A stretch of 64,000 nucleotides of DNA, from positions 587,403-651,402 of the forward strand of contig SIJG01000019.1 of NCBI GenBank assembly GCA_023374025.1, in the 5' to 3' direction. The first letter of the stretch is position 1. Each line of letters opens with the position of its first letter. The notes under the pieces were generated by a model. It did no database searches. It was given only the letters and a program-made list of their open reading frames with translations, and had not been told where the DNA came from. A program made the translations under genes and the position numbers. Positions 44,150 through 54,500 of the stretch are shown in pieces. Source of the DNA: Heterodera schachtii (Eukaryota; Nematoda; Chromadorea; Rhabditida; Heteroderidae).

Positions 44150-47100
44150 TATCAAAAGTAAATATATTTTTTGTTTTTTGAGATTTCAAATTTTTATGTG
44201 TTTATTTAATAATGTCTAAAACATACTTAACATTTTTATTTATTTCTTTTTTCGGGACTCCGTCAAACGCTGTACCGATGCTCATATAACGACTGCAATT
44301 TTTAAGGAAAATTATTTATTTAATTTTTAAAATTTTTGTTACTAAATATTCTTTCTTTAGGTTTTTCCTGTTTCAAAATTTTTTAATTATGCATGATTTT
44401 ACATTAGTTTTTCAGGACAAGTAATTTTTGGAAAGTTCTTGAATTTGTATTTTAAATTATTTCTTACAAACAATTTTTAAATTTGTATTATCTTATATTA
44501 CAGAAATTTTTCATTTGAGTTTTTAAATGATTAAATTTTTATTGGAATAATTTTCTATTTTATAGGCTTTTTTATTTCATTTTTTCTATTTATGTGAAAT
44601 TTTGTATTCTTCCGACTCGAAGGTCGGTGGGAGATTCTTTCGTCGGTATATTTGATAAATAATTTTTATCTATTTTTGTTTTATTCAAATATCATTTGGG
44701 GCTCTGTTTTCATATTTTGTCAATTGATTTTTTATCATTCAAGACACAACAGAGAATCCAGTATATTGACATGGAATAATTTAGAAAACCTGAATAAGCA
44801 CAAAATGCCATAAAAATGATATTTGAAAAATTATCTTTCGGTCTGCCTTTATTTTGTGAAAAAGGTGATTTCGGGGGAATAAACATTTTCAAAAAATAAA
44901 TTTGCAAAAAATACAAATCTTCGTGCATAAAAATACGGGCTCTAAATATATTTATCATATTTTAATAATAAAAAAAGTTATTGTTATATAATAAAATGCT
45001 AATTTAGTACTCAACTTTCAACGAAGAAATATTAATAATCTGTCGGGAGGGTCCGAATCCATGACAATGAACTTAAAAATTTAAGAGAACAAAATTCATA
45101 AAAATAATATAATATATTTTATGGCTTTATTGTTTGAGAATTTGTTTTATAAGTGAATTGAATACTTACATATTTTTCTTTAATTAATTTACATGAGTAA
45201 TAATTTAGGTCTAATATAAGTTGTAATAAAAAACTTATTCACAAAAATTAAATGTAATTATTATATTAAAAATAATAATTTTTCTATAATTTTATATATA
45301 TTACCTAATTTATACAAATGTTCTTATTTATTATTTCGAACATTTTAGATAAATATCAGTATCTGTTCTTAATTTTGCAGATATTTTTTATGGCATTTTT
45401 ATTTTCGTTTCATGTCATTAGAGTTAATTTTACTAAATTATATTTTTATATACCTACTCGGTGAGTCCCCAATATCTAGTTTATTAATATTATATTTATT
45501 GTTCATGTTTTCTAATATTTAAGTTTACATATTTTCTACTTCAGTAATTTTTATGATAAATTTTTTGTTTTTTTAAAATAAAAAAATAATAAATATTTAT
45601 GAATTACTTGTGAAATTTATTCTATTTAAATATGTTTTAATTAAGATTGTATTAATCCATGTTGTCGATTGTTCATAAACCCACAGCGGGAAGCCGTTTT
45701 GGCTTGGTTGTGAGGTGTCTCTTATCCTCGGACGTCGGGTTATTATTTTTTCTTGCTTAAGTTGCTCATTTTTAAATAATTTTTTTTTCAACTATTAGTT
45801 TTAATAATTAATTTTCTTATATCTAAAAATTTTTTACTGAAGAATGTGCTGCCGCATCTTAATGTATATTATTAGTTGATTTTGCTTGAAACTTTTAATA
45901 ATTCTTATTCAACTATTCTTTCAATTTTTCTCACTAATGTAAATTAATTTTTATAAACTTTTTTTTCATATATTTATTTCATTTTTTGAAAAGTATTATA
46001 TTTATTTGACAATATTAATAAATTTCTATTATTTTACTTCTCATTTAATTTCTTTATTTTTGCAATTGTTTCTTCAAATTAATAAATCACAAGTTTTTAT
46101 AAAAATTATAAATTATTTTTTCAATTTTAGTTTTTAATTTAAATTTACTTTCGTATATTGTTTGACCTCAGCCCCTTGCACGATTCCAACACATGCTTTT
46201 TCATTTTCTTTTAAAATTTGTTATTTAACCAAAATAAAATTATTTATATAAATAATCCTCATTTTGTTCTTTTTCTTTTCTTAATGAGTCAGAAGAAAAT
46301 AAAATTTAAAAGTAATCAATATATTTTTATTTTAGATTAATTAGTGAATTCATATTTTTATTAAAACTCAGAGAATAAAATATTTAAATGAATATTTTTT
46401 CTTTGTGTTTATTTTATGTTTTTAATAAATTAGTTCATATTTTAATATTTAAAAAGATGAGTTTTTTCTTGTTGTTTATTTTTTAACTTTATTTTTATGT
46501 TTCTATTGTGGATTCTTTTATTTTATATAATTGATTATCTTTAAAAACCAGTATTTAATTTCATAGTAACTTTTATATTTTTTGTCCATAGCAATGTCAA
46601 AAAAATATATTTTTTATATTCTTGTTATTCTTTTTAAATTTTAAAAATATTTATGATGTTATTTCTTGCTAATTATCTAATATCCATCCGCAAATTCTCA
46701 AACCAAAAGCTGTATTAGTAAATATTTATGTACAAAATCCAATATTTCTCTTTAAATATAAATTTTTACTTTTTCTTTAGGATATCGAAGGATACTTTAA
46801 TTTGAACTTTTATAGTTTTATTTGAAATGAAGATTATTTTAAAAATCTTCATAAGGTTCCAAAAAGGTTCAAATTCTGAGTTATTTGTATTATAAATGGA
46901 AGATAAATCTTTTTAATAATGATTTAACTTGAAAAGTTAATATCTTAAATTTGGTTTTGTAGTTTCAAGATGTATTTACAACATGTTTTTTATTAAAAAT
47001 TTAAAAATATTCTTTTTATTATAATTTTAGAATATTTTTTATAAGTATTCCATTTTTATTTAATTAAAAATTTTTCTATTTTTGAGTATATTATCAAATT

Positions 47101-48500
47101 TATTGCTTCCTATTAAGTGGCCAAACTATATTTTCATGCCACGATGAAAATTTTCCATTTGATTATATTTTGAGTAATGCCCACTTTGATGGCAAAATTT
47201 AGTCGCAGAAATTTTGCAGCCAAATTTTTTTTATAAGAAAATTAAAAGAAAAACCCAGAAATTTTGTCAGCGATTTTTTTTTGAAATTTTCCAAAAAATT
47301 GCTAAAAAATTTCTATGGTAAAAAGTTTTTTTAAATTTTCGTTGGCAACATAATTTCACGGCAAAATTTCGGCGGCGAAATTCTTAATTTAAATAACTGG
47401 AAAAAATATAATTTATATTCTAAAAATTATTTTTATTAATATTAGTACAACTATTTCTTAGAATATATTTTGTATGTTTTGTTGGTTAAAGTTTCTTAAA
47501 ATGGTGCTGTGACGAAGTGTCAAAAGTATCGATGTGGATGGTCGTCTTTTTTTTGTGGTCGTGTAAACCAAAATAGAGCCGGATATATTTTTTAATAATT
47601 AATTAATTTAATCTTTCAATAACTTTTCCATACTGAAAGGACGCGCTTCTTCCGGTCATCCCTAACCCATACTTTTGACACTTGTGCTCAACACGCTTAA
47701 AACCATCTCTAATACAAAAGTAAAATCGTAATTTAATTAAATTTTATAAATAATTCTGTGATTGAATGTTTAATAATTATATTGGTTTTTATATATTTAA
47801 TTGAATTTTTATTAATTTTATTTCATCTTTGATTCCTTCAGGTTCGATTTTTAGGAATTGTTGATATTTTATTTAAAGCATAAAATATAGAATTTAATAT
47901 TTTGTCATGTATTAATTTTTTATCATTTTATCTTTATTTTCTTTTAGCTTTCTCATTTATTTTAATTTTTAATTTTAATTTTAATTTTAATTTTTTTCTT
48001 TTCTATATAATTATTTTGCTGTTAAATGATTTATTTTGTATATTTACATCTTTTCATTTTTGTAAGCTTTTGTCTTTAATTTCTATTCATTCAAATAAAT
48101 ATTGTTAATTTTCGAATAATTAAATTTGGAATCAATTAGTATTCTTTAAAAATCCCAACCCTTGTTATTATCCAAAAATTGTCATCGATTGTTAAACGTT
48201 TAAATACTTAATTGTATTATTTAAATAACAAACCTTTACATGTTTTAAAGCCTTTTTTATATAACAAATAAAGATTTTTATATTAATTTCAATGTTTTCT
48301 GGCATTTTTAAATTTTGGATTAGAAATTTGAAATATTAAAATTAAAATTTGTGCTTCTTAAATATTGTTGAAAAATAATTTATTGACTATAATTTTTTAA
48401 TATAAAAAAAAAAATTTTTATAAGAATTATAAAATAAAAATTAGTTATTTTTCGTTTGTACTTCACCTTACAAATTTTACCATAATTAATCACTAGAAAC
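44150..48500. other. T-rich intergenic DNA with diverged repeats
   Basis: No supportable gene. 44358-44465 (around CCTGTTTCAAAATTTTTTAA) recurs at 59637-59735. 45880-46145 (TTGCTTGAAACTTTTAATAA and AATTTTAGTTTTTAATTTAA) recurs at 54515-54920. A GC-richer stretch at 45655-45740 on the minus strand reads as an Arg/Ser/Pro-rich peptide, but no gene structure supports it. Confidence 0.5.
47495..47702. mobile_element. Possible small GGTGCT-type MITE (194 bp)
   Basis: AAGTGTCAAAAGTAT (47515-47529) and ATACTTTTGACACTT (47669-47683) are a perfect 15-bp inverted repeat. The element may extend from 47502 to 47695 between two copies of CTTAAAA (47495-47501, 47696-47702). Its left end TGGTGCTGTGACG resembles the ends of the hAT-like MITE at 13670. 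The outermost termini match only partly. Confidence 0.45.
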
Positions 48501-48577
48501 CGGATTTTGAGGCATATGCCTTTTTTTTGCTAATAGGAGAAATAGTTATGGCCCGGGCCCCGTTTGGGGGGTTGGGG

Positions 48578-48603
48578 GGTGTGAAAACATGTGTTTTCAC
48601 ACC
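48578..48603. repeat. Perfect 26-bp palindrome
   Basis: GGTGTGAAAACA and TGTTTTCACACC are exact reverse complements separated by TG. It lies in a G/C-rich patch (48541-48660) that also has GGGCCCCG and CGGGGCCC in inverted arrangement, perhaps a small element. Confidence 0.7.
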
Positions 48604-48730
48604 TTTGAGGGTGTCAAAACACTTGTTACAGGCAGGTGTCCGGGGCCCATTTTCGCGCACTTTTTTTGGGTTACTGTATTTAAAAAAAAAATTTTTTAAA
48701 CCGGTGGTGTGGGGGTAGAATTTTACCACA

Positions 48731-48795
48731 TTTTTTTCCTCATTATACTGTATTTTTTCTTTAAATAAAATTTTTTCCTCATTATACTGTATTTT
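48731..48795 (+). repeat. 39-bp direct repeat
   Basis: TTTTTTCCTCATTATACTGT occurs twice, 39 bp apart, in T-rich DNA immediately before the GC-richer gene cluster. Confidence 0.7.
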
Positions 48796-48819
48796 TTTTG
48801 TTAATAAATATTTCTACAT

Positions 48820-49603
48820 TTCGGCGGCGTTGGCTGTTGGTCAGCGAACGAAGGGGAGGGGGTGGTGGTGGCGGTGCCAAGCGAAAACTTTTTCCTATTC
48901 TTTTGCCATCTGTGCGCCGATGGGTGTGGAAAGCGAAAGGGTGAAGTGGACGGAGTGTGTGTATGAGTTCTCTCCGTCCTTCTCTCTTTCTTTTTCTCTC
49001 ATTCGTCCCAAACAAATTTGCTGTCTCTTCGTTTTGCATTTCTCTGCGTTGAATAAGCGGACGGATCGGCGCTTTACCGGGGGGGGGGGTCAATTGAAAA
49101 AATTGTGAATAAAATTATGGATGACAAAAGGCGGCAATGTCCGAACAAAAGTTGGAAATTGTAAGAAAGGGGGGCGTGAAGAGGGGGGGGGGATGGCCAG
49201 AGGGGATGGACTGATCATCTGCATCTCCTTTCATTATTTGACCATCCGACAATCATTTCTCCATAGCATTTTTGTGGGAATGGCCAAGGGGTTGAAATCG
49301 CTAGGAATTTATTTTTTTGAATTTCTTCCCAATTTTTTTTGGCAATCTGATCACAATGAGCTCCATTCGCCGCCCCACCAACATGACGTGGATCATTGAG
49401 GAGCGGTGTTCCTGCCTCGGGCGGATGCTGTTTGCATCCGCCCGGAGGAGTTCACGAAGCCAATTGAGTGTTTGAACACCGCTCATTTGGGCTCATTCTC
49501 CGAACACTTGTTGGCGGCGCCCTGCAACGCCAACGTCTCTCACCGACGTGGTGGAGCAGTTGAACAACGCCAACATTGCCAAGGCACGGGATGCGTGAAC
49601 AGC
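48820..49603 (+). other. GC-richer island with broken coding-like segments
   Basis: The sequence is clearly less AT-rich than its surroundings, and several frames look coding over short distances. An ATG at 49356 gives a 39-residue Arg/Ser-rich frame to a TGA at 49475. A second frame (about 49435-49530) and the original frame again (about 49535-49595, with VVEQLNNANI) continue in pieces. GTAAGA at 49160 and CTCCATAG at about 49265 could be splice sites. I see no single consistent gene model. It is probably the upstream part, or a decayed relative, of the gene that begins at 49604. Confidence 0.35.
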
Positions 49604-50008
49604 ATGGTGTTCATCTTTTTCCTCTTCATTTTCCTCGCCCAGGTAAATTTAATTTTTTATTTTAAATTAATTATTTTTCATTTTCATTTCATTTTAAAAT
49701 TAATAATTATGGTGTTAAGGTGTGTATTTTTTGGGCCATGTTTTTGAACATGCCGGCCCGTGGCGCCGGCATTCGTCGTCGCCGTCCTCGTCGCCCGGAT
49801 GGCGTCAATGAGGACAATGCGCCTCGCCCTCTCCAGGTGTTCAGCGTGGTGCGCGAGGTAATGTTTGCCTTTTCCTACCTGTCTCCCATTTTTAACATTT
49901 TTTCCTTTTGAGCGTCGCACTGGGCGAGAGTCGCCCCAGCGCTTCGGACTGCGCATTGGGAACGTTGGTGTGGAGGAGGTCGAGAATGGAGGCTGGGAAG
50001 GAAGATGA
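49604..50008 (+). CDS. Small three-exon membrane protein gene, unknown function (about 90 aa)
   Basis: Exons are 49604-49642, 49720-49857 and 49913-50008. The introns (77 and 55 nt) have GTAAAT/TTAAG and GTAATG/TTTGAG ends, and all junctions are in phase 0. The protein opens with a long hydrophobic segment spanning the first splice junction (about residues 2-24), followed by an Arg-rich run (IRRRRPRRP) and a polar Gly/Glu-rich tail ending GGWEGR. The arginines right after the hydrophobic segment predict an anchor with a cytosolic tail. If the second intron is retained, the frame stops at 49911 instead. The second acceptor is weak. No family is recognised. Composition, splice signals and an uninterrupted frame support it as a gene. 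Confidence 0.5.
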
Positions 50009-50189
50009 TTTTTTGAAAAATCACATTTAAATTTTTAAAATTTTCCTAGCAAATAAATTAAAAATTCATTATATTAAAAAATTTATTAGTCCTGAGAGAA
50101 ATATTATTTAAAATAATATTAAAATAGGAAATACCAAATTGCGGTCATTTTTTAATCGATTTAATCGTTGCCTTCCATTTAAAATTAAT

Positions 50190-50484
50190 TCATTCGGCAT
50201 ATTGTCGTCCATCGGCGCTGTCTTAAAATTTTGCTATAGGAATTTTGTAAATTTAAAATTATTCACTTACCAAAGGAACCAGGCAATAAAAAGTATGACG
50301 ATCAGTGCGATGCAGAACCAGCTAAGTTGGAACTGTCGGCGTGCTCCTTCAAATACCACAACCTGAAATAAATAAAATTATTTTTGAATTCAAAAAATTG
50401 TTTAACATTTTCGAAATGGAAATGTTGCTGCTGTCTTCGCGATTGTCGTTTGTAGATCGGCAAAATTGTTGATTGGCGTGCCAT
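50190..50484 (-). CDS. Small three-exon single-pass membrane protein, unknown function (about 65 aa)
   Basis: Exons on the minus strand are 50484-50407, 50362-50271 and 50217-50190. The introns have GTTAAA/TTTCAG and GTAAGT/GACAG ends and are 44 and 53 nt long. The frame is consistent across both junctions (phase 0 and phase 2). Exon 1 encodes a Gln/Arg-rich basic N-terminus. Exon 2 encodes a strong membrane segment (WFCIALIVILFIAWFL). Exon 3 adds a short polar end. I chose the ATG at 50484 because only this frame stays open through both splices; the longer single-exon frame from 50552 does not join to the membrane segment. It is divergently arranged with the gene starting at 50721. Family unknown. 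Confidence 0.55.
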
Positions 50485-50667
50485 TGGAAATTGCAGAGAA
50501 AATGGAAAAAAGAACTGAATGAGAATGGCATTCTCGTCGTCGATGACGGCATATGTTTGCTCTTCTCCGTTCGCGTCTCGACCTACTCTTTATTATGCTG
50601 ATAAGAAAAAGGGACCATCTTAAAAAATATCCAAATTATAGAAAGAAAAAAAGGATGAACGGCCCGG

Positions 50668-50675
50668 TATATAAA
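50668..50675 (+). promoter_or_regulatory. TATA box, possibly shared by divergent genes
   Basis: TATATAAA lies 46-53 nt before the ATG at 50721. This leaves room for transcription to start about 30 nt downstream, near GATCAG at 50704, with a short leader. The minus-strand gene starts only 184 nt away on the other side, so the interval 50485-50720 may be a bidirectional promoter. Confidence 0.5.
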
Positions 50676-50720
50676 TGGGGACAAACAAATTTATTTTCAT
50701 TTTGATCAGATTTTCAAAAA

Positions 50721-51584
50721 ATGAGTATCAACCTCCACGACAAAAAGTCGCTCATGGACAACATTTTGCCAGTGGTTGAGATAAATCAAACGAACAACGG
50801 CATTACGGTTAGCAGTGAACGAATTGCGATACCACGAACGATTCAGTTCGATATTCTTGGCAAATGCCGAGAATGTAAGGCAACCGAATGTGAGACGGAA
50901 TGGTGCGTTTCCAAGGAAGGCGTTACCATTTGGTGCACACGCTTCAAAATTAGCCCCCGTTTTGTGCCCTTTGATGTGATCTACGATTTGCCTGGCTACA
51001 CATTTTTCAAGGTTTGTTTCTGGGTTTTTTTTTTGCATCACAAGTATTTACTCAACAGATTCGAAACAAAGGACGGGTTTTCAACGTTGACCATGGCTTT
51101 CCGCTCCAACGCATGCACCCAGACCCCGACTCCGGTGTACCATTTGCCTCCACCTCCTCCACCGCCTCAGCTCCCGAAAAGAAAGCAGGAAAGTCACCAA
51201 GATGCGGAACAAAGTGTTGCCCATCGGTTCTTCGACTCTGTGTCGGCAGCAACGACGGGATTAGACATTGCGCGGCACCAAACGCGACAAGGCGATGGCA
51301 AAGAATTTTTTGGTGCAGTTTCAGCGGCGACCATGGGAATGGACATTGAACAAAAAAACGAGAAGCCTAAACTAAGAAAACAACAGAGGGCAGACGCCTC
51401 AGATTTCTTTTCACCCATTTCGGCCGCTACTATGGGCATGACCTCCGAACATCTAAATCCCAAGCCTAAGCCGAGACAACAGCCAGTTGATGCCTCCAAT
51501 TTCTTTTCTTCCATTTCGGCAGCAACCATGGGGATGGAAGTAGGACAGGACAAACCACTGAAGCCAAGCCAAAAAGAACTTTAA
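50721..51584 (+). CDS. Cys-rich and SAATMGM-repeat protein, unknown function (up to 287 aa)
   Basis: ATG follows a TATA box. The N-terminal part (1-96) has a compact cysteine group (C49, C52, C57, C62, C72), suggesting metal binding or disulfides. A hydrophobic stretch (97-110) may be intronic: GT at 51012 with AG at 51044 would remove 33 nt in frame, whereas AG at 51058 would shift the frame. A Pro run (143-149) is followed by four repeats of FF-x-x-[IV]SAAT-x-G at about residues 170, 196, 229 and 261, separated by basic linkers with PKPKPRQQ. The repeats all lie in this frame, which strongly supports it as the coding frame. I recognise no family. The repeats look like short linear motifs in a disordered tail. 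Confidence 0.65.
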   Translation: MSINLHDKKSLMDNILPVVEINQTNNGITVSSERIAIPRTIQFDILGKCRECKATECETEWCVSKEGVTIWCTRFKISPRFVPFDVIYDLPGYTFFKVCFWVFFLHHKYLLNRFETKDGFSTLTMAFRSNACTQTPTPVYHLPPPPPPPQLPKRKQESHQDAEQSVAHRFFDSVSAATTGLDIARHQTRQGDGKEFFGAVSAATMGMDIEQKNEKPKLRKQQRADASDFFSPISAATMGMTSEHLNPKPKPRQQPVDASNFFSSISAATMGMEVGQDKPLKPSQKEL

Positions 51585-54500
51585 TCTTCTGCTAAACAAT
51601 TAAATACATTTTTGTTTTATATTCCCCTCAGTTTATATAATTATAAAAGATTATTTATGATTTATAAGGTACAGAAATATACTCGTAAAATTAATATTTA
51701 ATCAATCAAATTACTTAAGTATTTCATTTTAAGTAAAGCCACAACAATGATTAATTTTTTTTCTTATATCACGAAAATAATGGTAAAATTAAAAAGATTG
51801 TTATGAATTAATCTACCAGAAAATTAATTTATTTATTATCACGTAAATTGGAATACAATGAATTATCTTTTATTTACAAACATTACTATTTGTTGTTGAA
51901 AAAATTTTCATGCATTAGCTATTTTTTCATATGCTTAAATTATTACAGCTTTTTATCAAATATTAAAGTTTGGTTTTTCATTTTTAAACAATAAAATTTA
52001 CTTATTATCCAGATTTATCTACTTGGCTATATTATTTTGTTTTGATTTAATACCCAACTTTTTCTTCGATATTAACTTTAAAATTTTCAATGCTTTCTTA
52101 TTTTTAGTGAATGAAAAAAATCACCAAAAATGGCAAAAAAGGCACTATTAAAGGTTCAAAAATTTCCAAAAAAAGCATAAAAACCCTCAAATTTGCATAA
52201 AGAAGACATTTAAAAATTTTTTAAATTTTTTGTGACCAAAACACGTAAAACTTAATCAAAAAACTTAATTTAAAAGGCACGAAAACCTTTAAAAAAGGCA
52301 TTAAAGCATAATAAAAGTTTTACTTAAAAATCTCGGATTTAATGGGATCCATTTAATTTCCATTCTTATTATTGTTAGTCTTTTTCCAGATTTTCTACGA
52401 ATCTATCGTCAAAAATTGATTTTAAAAGATTTTATTTTTTTGTATGAAATTTTTCATTTAGATATTATTTATTTATACCTATAAAATCTTTTTAAACGTA
52501 AAATATTAAAATTGTTCTTTTTTAATTAAAGTATTCAGATTATTTTTTAATTACCCCCAAAATATAAAATTTTGAAATATCATGCTGACCTTTTTTGAAA
52601 TTTAAGCTAAAAAAAAAAGATTTATTAGTTCTTATTTTAGTTTCTTTTAAGGTAAAAATTTATTTATCTTTTTTTAATTATAGTATTCATGTTGTAACGT
52701 TCATTATTAATTAAGCTTTTCTTTCTTTTTTAATTAATATATATTATAAAAAATTTAAAAAATATATTGCAAAATTTCTTTTGTATTAATTATCCTAAAA
52801 TTACATTTCTTCTAACGACTTTATTTTGCAATAAAAATTCATTAATATTAAATACCCGTTTTGGGTTTAATTATACTCGTAAAACGCAGTAATTTACAAA
52901 ACAAAAATTATCCATTGATGATTAATGAGTTAAGGAACATTTATTATTTTCAATTGAATAATTTAAAGATAGAGTAGTAGCTAATAGAGACTTTTTATTA
53001 AATTATTTTGCATTTATTTATTAATATGGTGCAATTTTTATTTAAATAAGACTTTTCCATATGGTACTTATTGAAATGTTGTAAAAGGCACTATACGTGA
53101 TTTTAAATTTGGTGTTTAGTTATGTTTTATCTAGAATTACAAGAATATTGTGTGAATTTTTTTTTTGTATCTTATATATTTATACTCGGATTCAAGGAAG
53201 ATTTTTGAAAAATTTGTTTTAATTTATATTTATCCTTGTTATTTATTGTAAATTAAAAAACGGTTTTAACTTTCTGACAGATAGCATTCTAAATGTGGAC
53301 TAATCTGTGAGAAAATAGTTTTAGTATTTGTTAATTGAAATAATTTATTTATATAGTTTAATAATTATGAATATAAAATCGTTTTATTTTAATTATTTTT
53401 TATAAATATATTTAAAGTTTTATTGATAGTTATATTGATTTTTAATTGATTATTTCAAGTTTCAGTTTTTATATTTTTTATGAATTTTTATTATATTTAT
53501 AGAAAAAATATTTAAGTTTAAGAATAGCAATCTATATTATCACAAATGTCATTTCAAATATCTATTTTTTGCTTTAATTTTTTTAAAATTTATTTGAAGT
53601 ACCACAAATCTCTTCTTTAGTCTGTGTTTTTTCAAAAAATATGCACCTTTTTATATATATTTATTGTTATTTTTCTGATAACTTTCTTTATTTCTTCATA
53701 TGTTTTTTACTTTTTAAAATTTCTGTCGCAAGAAGAATTTTTTTCTCTTATTTATTCTTTTTTTTTGTTCTTTGACAGTCTATTTGGTATTCATAGCATT
53801 TTTTAATAGAATAATAGCTTTTTGTTTTAATTATTAAATTTTTATCAACAGAAAGTTTTAATAAATAGTTGTTGTGCAATTTATTTAAAAAGTTTTCGGG
53901 AAAATAATACAATTAATAGTTTTAATTTTTTTCATTTATTTTTTCTAAATTATTTTATTTTTGGAATTACTTTTGATAAAATTTTTAATATTTGGATAAT
54001 ATTCAAATTTGTTTATACAATATTTGCAAATAAAGGTCATTAAAGTTTATACTTCAAATTAATTAATAGATTTTTATTTTAGTAGTATTTTTATTTTTTA
54101 TTATAATTAATTTTATCTTATTCGTAAAGTTTAGTTGCTTAGTTAATTTCATTTCTTTCTTTTATTTATTATTTTTAACGAATAATATATTTTAAGTAGT
54201 TTTTTGCTTTTATTATTTTATTTATTTAACAAATGGTTTTCCATTAACTTATTAATATTTGCTGACCTCATATCCTAATAATTTACTCTTAAAATTTGGA
54301 AATTTCTTAATTAATACATGTTTGCCTTTTTTTACATTGCTTATTTTATTATAAATTTGTTTATTGTTTTTATACGCTTTTATGTGAACATTGGGCAATT
54401 TATTACTATTTAATTGTTTTTGTTATAATTTAATGGTTTCATTTTCTCGGCCTTGTTCTTTTTATTTTCGAACATGCATCGTGCGATAGATTTTTTTTGT

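Noticed and set aside
45597..45791. 64-residue minus-strand frame with an Arg/Ser/Pro-rich centre
   Set aside because: Only about 80 bp are of non-AT-rich composition; no splice or promoter signals and no recognised motif.
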